From positions 24,453,786 through 24,517,785 of the forward strand of contig JACAXG010000002.1 in assembly GCA_018881555.1 (NCBI GenBank): DNA of 64,000 nucleotides, read 5' to 3'. This stretch comes from Amblyornis subalaris. Its lineage: Eukaryota; Chordata; Aves; Passeriformes; Ptilonorhynchidae. This document shows positions 63,831 to 64,000 of this stretch, in pieces; the stretch's first letter is position 1, and every line of letters begins with the position of its first letter. The position numbers and the translations under genes are program-made. The notes beneath the pieces were generated by a model. That model did not search any database. It was not told the origin of the DNA and saw only the letters and a list, made by a program, of their open reading frames with translations.

Positions 63831-64000
63831 CTGCAGGTAATAAAGAAAAAGTTTTCAGTGTCATTCTTCCCCCCCAACATAACATTCAGTGCCATTTACT
63901 TTATATTTTGCTATTACTAATGTGCATGTCTTCATTAGTAATGCCTCGGTAAGATCTGATGAAAACTGTAATCCCCTCAAACTAGACAGAACTAAACAGC
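63831..64000 (-). other. TRDN: Triadin intron, 3' end
   Basis: The last 170 bases of the intron upstream of exon 63636-63830, ending in a strong pyrimidine tract and cag acceptor. It continues past the right edge. Confidence 0.85.

Noticed and set aside
1..64000. tRNA or rRNA genes, CRISPR arrays, bacterial operons
   Set aside because: None seen. The sequence is vertebrate intronic DNA with spliced exons and LINE/LTR repeats.

Overview
The window is vertebrate nuclear DNA, almost certainly from a bird. Two things show this. First, it carries several CR1 retrotransposon copies whose 3' ends finish in remnants of the CR1 ATTCTATG-type octamer. Second, it carries two avian-type retroviral LTRs. 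Isolated single N bases suggest a draft assembly. I cannot name the species.

The only protein-coding gene I can support is triadin (TRDN), read on the minus strand. The 5' end of the gene lies beyond the right edge and the 3' end beyond the left edge. The diagnostic exon is at 58856-58915: it encodes the conserved QYAFCRY-ID-F--GD motif of the sarcoplasmic-reticulum luminal domain. Upstream of it is a 195-bp Lys/Glu-rich exon (63636-63830). Downstream are short cassette exons at 39439-39510, 29250-29285, 28094-28156, 27195-27257, 7854-7889 and 4554-4607. There are two weaker micro-exon candidates, at 37408-37431 (24 bp) and 20639-20656 (18 bp). Every supported exon is a multiple of three and is phase 1 at both ends, so any subset can be spliced together in frame. 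The N-terminal cytoplasmic/transmembrane exons and the C-terminal exon are not in the window.

Layout, left to right. 1-4553: intronic, no recognisable feature. 4554-7889: two exons with a minus-strand CR1 3' end between them. 7890-27194: a ~19-kb intron holding a plus-strand CR1 (14475-15085), two degraded ancient CR1 copies in opposite orientation (18135-19076), an avian LTR (19934-20458), a plus-strand CR1 (22225-23162) and a GA microsatellite. 27195-29285: a cluster of three exons. 29286-39510: an ATT microsatellite, one micro-exon candidate and the exon with a GC splice donor. 39511-58855: a ~19-kb intron holding a solo LTR with a 5-bp target-site duplication (47982-48691) and a CR1 that has lost its reverse-transcriptase core (50556-51955). 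58856-63830: the two 5'-most exons. 63831-64000: intron.

The exons together encode part of the luminal tail of triadin, which tethers calsequestrin to the ryanodine receptor at the muscle junctional sarcoplasmic reticulum. The most useful observations are the strict phase-1 architecture, a GC-AG intron, a possible intron-retention isoform after the 195-bp exon, related 36-bp exons that look like internal duplicates, and the LTR with a 43-bp internal tandem duplication.
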